A stretch of DNA of 11,283 nucleotides from JANMDR01 sp031376425 (GTDB lineage: Bacteria > Pseudomonadota > Gammaproteobacteria > Burkholderiales > Usitatibacteraceae): assembly GCA_031376425.1 (NCBI GenBank), contig JANMDR010000027.1, positions 1-11,283 on the forward strand. The letters run 5' to 3'. The translations under genes and the position numbers were made by a program. Of the stretch, positions 8,353-11,283 are shown one piece after another. Positions within the stretch are counted from its first letter, which is position 1. Every line of letters starts with the position of its first letter. The notes below the pieces were generated by a model. It worked only from the letters and a program-made list of their open reading frames with translations, had not been told where the DNA came from and ran no database searches.

Positions 8353-9060
8353 CTATTCACCCTCAATCACAACACCGTTATCGATGACTAAGCGTCGCGT
8401 ACAACGCCGTGCCAAGGTGTGGTCATGCGTGACTAAAATGAGTGTTGTACCGTGCTCACGGTTAAGGGTAAACAATAAATCTACCATGGCCGCACCTGTT
8501 TTACTGTCTAAATTACCGGTAGGCTCATCGGCAAAAAGTAGCTTAGGCTCTGTTACAAAGGCGCGGGCGATGGCTACCCGCTGCTGTTCTCCGCCAGACA
8601 ATTGTTTTGGATAGTGCGTCATCCGCGCACCTAAGCCCACGCGTTGCAAAATAGCTTGCGCTCGCGTGCCGGCATTGGGCGCACCGGCAAGTTCTAGCGG
8701 CAGCATGACGTTTTCCAGTGCGGTCAGTGAAGGCAGGAGCTGAAAAGATTGAAATACAAAGCCCACGCGCTCGCCACGCAATTTAGCGCGGCCATCTTCA
8801 TCCAAACCGAAAATAGAAACACCATCAATTTTTACATCCCCACTTGTTGGGGTATCAAGCCCTGCCATCAGGCCGAGCAAAGTTGATTTGCCCGAACCCG
8901 AAGCCCCGACAACGGCCACAGTATCGCCAGCGGTGACGCCAAAGGTGGCGTTATTCAATATGGTCAGCTTGGTGTCGGCTGTGACGACTTCTTTTAATAA
9001 ATTCGTTACTTCAACGACCAGCGGCACAGATGGGGACACAGCATTAGCGGTAAGGCTCAT
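8353..9060 (-). CDS. ybbA: YbbA-like ABC transporter ATPase
   Basis: A 235-residue ATP-binding subunit of the LolD/MacB-like class that partners the FtsX-type permease encoded just downstream. The motifs are complete: Walker A GASGSGKST (52-60), Q-loop Q104 in FVFQSFQLLP, signature LSGGEQQR (154-161), Walker B LLFADEP with catalytic E179, D-loop GNLD (182-185) and switch H212 in VTHDH. The text NREHGTTLILVTHD is nearly identical to E. coli YbbA. An in-frame TAA lies four codons before the ATG, so the gene cannot start further upstream. The bases before this ATG (AAATTCCCCTT) contain no Shine-Dalgarno sequence, so translation may be leaderless or weak. It heads the ybbA-ybbP unit. In E. coli the divergent neighbour is tesA, which is not present here. 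Confidence 0.94.
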   Translation of the reverse strand: MSLTANAVSPSVPLVVEVTNLLKEVVTADTKLTILNNATFGVTAGDTVAVVGASGSGKSTLLGLMAGLDTPTSGDVKIDGVSIFGLDEDGRAKLRGERVGFVFQSFQLLPSLTALENVMLPLELAGAPNAGTRAQAILQRVGLGARMTHYPKQLSGGEQQRVAIARAFVTEPKLLFADEPTGNLDSKTGAAMVDLLFTLNREHGTTLILVTHDHTLARRCTRRLVIDNGVVIEGE

Positions 9061-9324
9061 AAGGGGAATTTAATAGAGTCTAAAAAGAGGCGCAGGCACG
9101 GAATGAAAAGGTAAAGCGGGAAGCAACAATTACCTTATTGTAAAGGCAATACCTTAAGTGATTATTAAGCTTATTTTAATGTGGGGGCTATGTAGGGCGA
9201 ATTCAATTCTGCGGTGGATAAATAAATTGGGATGAAAGATTAAGTCGGCGAACAAATTACCGTCATGATTTTAAAATAATTGGGGTGTAGAACGTAGAAA
9301 CTGATCAATTACTTTTTGAAAACA

Positions 9325-10134
9325 ATGAAATCTACGTCACGCCTGCAACAGCCTAAGATGCTAATTAATTTGTATTTCGTACCGACCTCGTTTGCTGTCC
9401 TATTGCTACTGCTAATGCTAATGCTGCTGCTACTGGCTGGCTGCGGTAAGGAGGCACAAGAAAAAACGACCGCCGAGCGGCTTAAAAACGCCTACAGCAC
9501 GCTCGATAAGCAACAGGAAGCAGAAATAGTAGCCTCGCGCAAACCAGCAGATTATATGGAAAACATTAAAGCGCAGTTAAACCAGCCCCGCCCTTCTAAC
9601 AATGATGCTGAACCAGGTGCAAGCACTGCCACCGGAAAATCAAAATCAGAAACGCCTTTGCCCGCTACGATAGAACCAGCGCCAGCTGCTGCAATAGCGA
9701 CAAAATCTGTGCCGCCGCCGCCGCCCCCTGCCGCAGCAGTGGCACTTACGGCAGCCCCCCCTGCTGCCCCAGTCGTAGAATCGCCAAAACTGAAGATAGA
9801 ACCAACTTTAGTGCCGAGTCTGCCTGCTAGCGCACCAACCGCAGCGGCACCAACGCGTGCATCAAGTCCGGAAAACCTTGATCGCGCGCTTACACCGTTA
9901 ACTAGGCGAGAGCCGGAGTTTCCAATGGAAGCCAAGCAGCGCGGCATTGAAACTGGCGTAGTGCGAGCGCGAGCAACTGTGAACAGTGCTGGGCAGGTTA
10001 CTCGGGTCGAGATTCTATCGGCTAACCCATTAGGCGTATTTAATCGAAGCGTCAGTACTGCGCTGCGGCTCTGGACTTTCAATTCTGGTGCAAATGATCG
10101 GGTTTACGAAAGTGAGTTCACCTTTCGGCAATAA
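9325..10134 (+). CDS. Predicted lipoprotein with Pro/Ala-rich linker and TonB-like C-terminal domain
   Basis: Numbered from the ATG at 9325, this is a 269-residue protein. A basic n-region and a very leucine-rich core end in the lipobox LAGC (Cys40), followed by GKEAQEK, so it is predicted to be lipid-modified and anchored on a membrane facing the periplasm. The residue after Cys is Gly rather than Asp, so the inner-membrane retention signal is absent. Residues 42-90 are charged and helical. Residues 90-180 are Pro/Ala-rich, including a run of six prolines, like the TonB periplasm-spanning linker. Residues about 196-269 resemble a TonB C-terminal domain: EFPMEAKQRGIETGVV, VNSAGQVTRVEILSANPLGVFNRSVSTALRLW and a final beta-like EFTFRQ. 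A TTG at 9316 is an alternative start, as is the ATG at 9358. None has a good ribosome-binding site. No exbB/exbD is in the window. It could instead be an ordinary TM-anchored TonB paralogue. Confidence 0.8.
   Translation: MKSTSRLQQPKMLINLYFVPTSFAVLLLLLMLMLLLLAGCGKEAQEKTTAERLKNAYSTLDKQQEAEIVASRKPADYMENIKAQLNQPRPSNNDAEPGASTATGKSKSETPLPATIEPAPAAAIATKSVPPPPPPAAAVALTAAPPAAPVVESPKLKIEPTLVPSLPASAPTAAAPTRASSPENLDRALTPLTRREPEFPMEAKQRGIETGVVRARATVNSAGQVTRVEILSANPLGVFNRSVSTALRLWTFNSGANDRVYESEFTFRQ
9404..9443 (+). repeat. CTN-triplet low-complexity tract encoding the leucine-rich signal core
   Basis: Near-repetitive triplets (CTACTG, then CTAATG twice, then CTGCTG and CTACTG) encode the Leu/Met run just before the lipobox. 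Copy-number change in threes would alter the length of the hydrophobic core without shifting the frame. Confidence 0.5.
9711..9732 (+). repeat. CCG-triplet / C-rich tract encoding a proline run
   Basis: Five GCC/CCG triplets followed by a run of C encode six consecutive prolines in the linker of the TonB-like protein. It is a possible slippage site, although most changes would be in-frame. Confidence 0.5.
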
Positions 10135-10249
10135 CCGCTCTGTGGGCAATACACATGATGCATTGTTTTATTTCGGTCAAGAAACTGCCTTTAGTCTGAA
10201 ACATAACGTTGGTATTCTTACCGTTTTTAACAGTTGAGGCATTAAAATC

Positions 10250-11137
10250 ATGGCAAATACCACCAATCACTCACATCGCGCTATCACCCTAGTGGCGACC
10301 GGTATGTTTGCACTAAGTCTGACCCTACTGGGCGCACCGGTTTTCGCGCAGCCTGGTTTATCAACGACGCTCAGCAAAAAAGCGCCGCCAACCAAGGCCA
10401 AATCCGAAGCAGCAACGCCACAAAACATCCTACTAGCCGTTGTCGATACACGCTCGCGCATTCAACGGGTGGCGCGCTTGTATTTAGAAATTGCCGCAGA
10501 TTCCCGTACCGAAACCACCATTCCGATGTTTACACGTGAGGTGTCACTATTGGATGGGAATATCGCAAAACTAGATAAATCCCAACTTAGCGCCGAAGAG
10601 ACAAAGGTATTTAATCGCATTCGTACCCGCTATGACGAATTGCGCGCCCTATTTCTACAGCCCTACAGCCGGGAAAATGGTGAGGTCATTTACGCCACAT
10701 CGGAAGAACTCATGGCCTCGGCGCAAAAGCTTGCACAGCTAAGCGCTCAAGGTATTGATACTGAAGCTGGTTATGCGCTTGATATTTCCAGCCGGGTGAT
10801 GGCGCAAACCGAGCGTATCGCTAAGGCTTTTATGCAATGCGCATTAACGCAGTCTCGCTCAAGCTTGGTTGACCTAGAGCAATGGCGCAAGGAGCACGCC
10901 ACTGGCCTATCACAGCTAGCTGACATGAAGATAAACGATGGCTATACCTACTACAACCTAAACCTAAGCGTGATGCTCAATAAACAGCAGGCACAGTATG
11001 TTGATGCATCGCTAAAAGCAAAACGTTGCACTGTACCTACCAGCATGTTGCGCTCCAGCGATGCGATGTGGTCAATATTGCAATCAACAAATACCCGATA
11101 TTTTAACCAGATGAATAAGTCCGTTGGTATCGGCTAA
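10250..11137 (+). CDS. Secreted helical protein with two PilJ-like motifs, function unknown
   Basis: A 295-residue protein with a signal peptide (hydrophobic core about 11-30, likely cleavage after APVFA at 33), so it is probably periplasmic. The mature part is largely helical and has no later membrane segment. Two related motifs are seen: VDTRSRIQRVARLYLEIAAD (65-84) and LDISSRVMAQTERIAKAF (177-194). They resemble the repeated R-x-R/Q-R-x-A-K-x-Y/F motif of type IV pili methyl-accepting chemotaxis (PilJ) N-terminal sensor domains. That domain normally heads a membrane-bound receptor or kinase, but here no transmembrane or signalling domain follows. The mature part has two cysteines (197 and 260), which could pair. 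TTGAGG lies 10 bases before the ATG. A weak promoter-like pair (TTTAGT, 17 bases, TATTCT) sits at 10190-10218. It follows the TonB-like gene by 115 bases and may be co-transcribed with the gene starting at 11226. The PilJ assignment is by eye and moderate. Confidence 0.8.
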   Translation: MANTTNHSHRAITLVATGMFALSLTLLGAPVFAQPGLSTTLSKKAPPTKAKSEAATPQNILLAVVDTRSRIQRVARLYLEIAADSRTETTIPMFTREVSLLDGNIAKLDKSQLSAEETKVFNRIRTRYDELRALFLQPYSRENGEVIYATSEELMASAQKLAQLSAQGIDTEAGYALDISSRVMAQTERIAKAFMQCALTQSRSSLVDLEQWRKEHATGLSQLADMKINDGYTYYNLNLSVMLNKQQAQYVDASLKAKRCTVPTSMLRSSDAMWSILQSTNTRYFNQMNKSVGIG

Positions 11138-11225
11138 TTTTTAACGTATTAGCACTCATTATTTGTCGCAAACCAAGCAATAAAAAGCAAAGCTCAGAGA
11201 TTCTTAATCTATAAAAGGAATGCTT

Positions 11226-11283
11226 ATGCATATTATGCAAACACACTCAGCAAACACAGAAAATTTTGCGCATAAAAAAATAG
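11226..11283 (+). CDS. Start of an unidentified gene, cut by the right edge
   Basis: Nineteen codons beginning MHIMQTHSANTENF are open to the window end. AAAGGA lies about 7 bases before this ATG. An in-frame ATG at 11220 is too close to that site. The fragment is too short and polar to identify. Given the PilJ-like gene 88 bases upstream on the same strand, it might belong to the same transcript, but that is only inferred. Confidence 0.5.
   Translation, partial: MHIMQTHSANTENFAHKKI

Noticed and set aside
9552..10082. Minus-strand ORF of 176 codons
   Set aside because: It is antisense to the TonB-like gene, and its Gly/Ala-rich run is the complement of the Pro/Ala linker codons.

Overview
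The window is about 11.3 kb of ordinary chromosomal sequence from a Gram-negative proteobacterium. The best guess is a betaproteobacterium of moderate GC, perhaps Burkholderiales. This rests on the glycerol-3-phosphate (G3P) binding protein, the SixA-type phosphatase, the YbbA/YbbP pair and the periplasmic or lipoprotein signals. The placement is inferred from how the proteins read, not from a database search. No mobile element, CRISPR array, tRNA or rRNA is visible.

Left part (1-5188): two genes of a UgpBAEC-type G3P importer lie on the minus strand. They are ugpB (binding protein) and the nearly complete ugpA (permease, cut by the left edge), separated by a perfect 13-bp inverted repeat. 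A cytoplasmic protein of unknown function (2600-3412, minus) lies upstream of ugpB and ends at a strong stem-loop terminator. Divergent from it is glpK (glycerol kinase, plus). Ugp imports G3P and glycerophosphodiesters, and GlpK makes G3P from glycerol, so the two systems feed the same metabolite. No glpF, glpD or glpR is visible.

Middle part (5238-9060, minus): a SixA-like histidine phosphatase is followed by a tightly spaced ybbP-like (10-TM FtsX-family permease) and ybbA-like (ABC ATPase) pair. This is a transporter of the type that in E. coli lies divergent from tesA. Here no tesA is next to it.

Right part (9061-11283, plus): a predicted lipoprotein with a proline/alanine-rich linker ends in a TonB-like C-terminal domain. 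Next comes a secreted helical protein with two PilJ-like motifs. The last gene start is cut by the right edge. These are the least ordinary genes in the window. I see no convincing new multi-gene system. The best leads are the lipoprotein-TonB architecture, the stand-alone PilJ-like secreted protein and the uncharacterised 270-residue protein.
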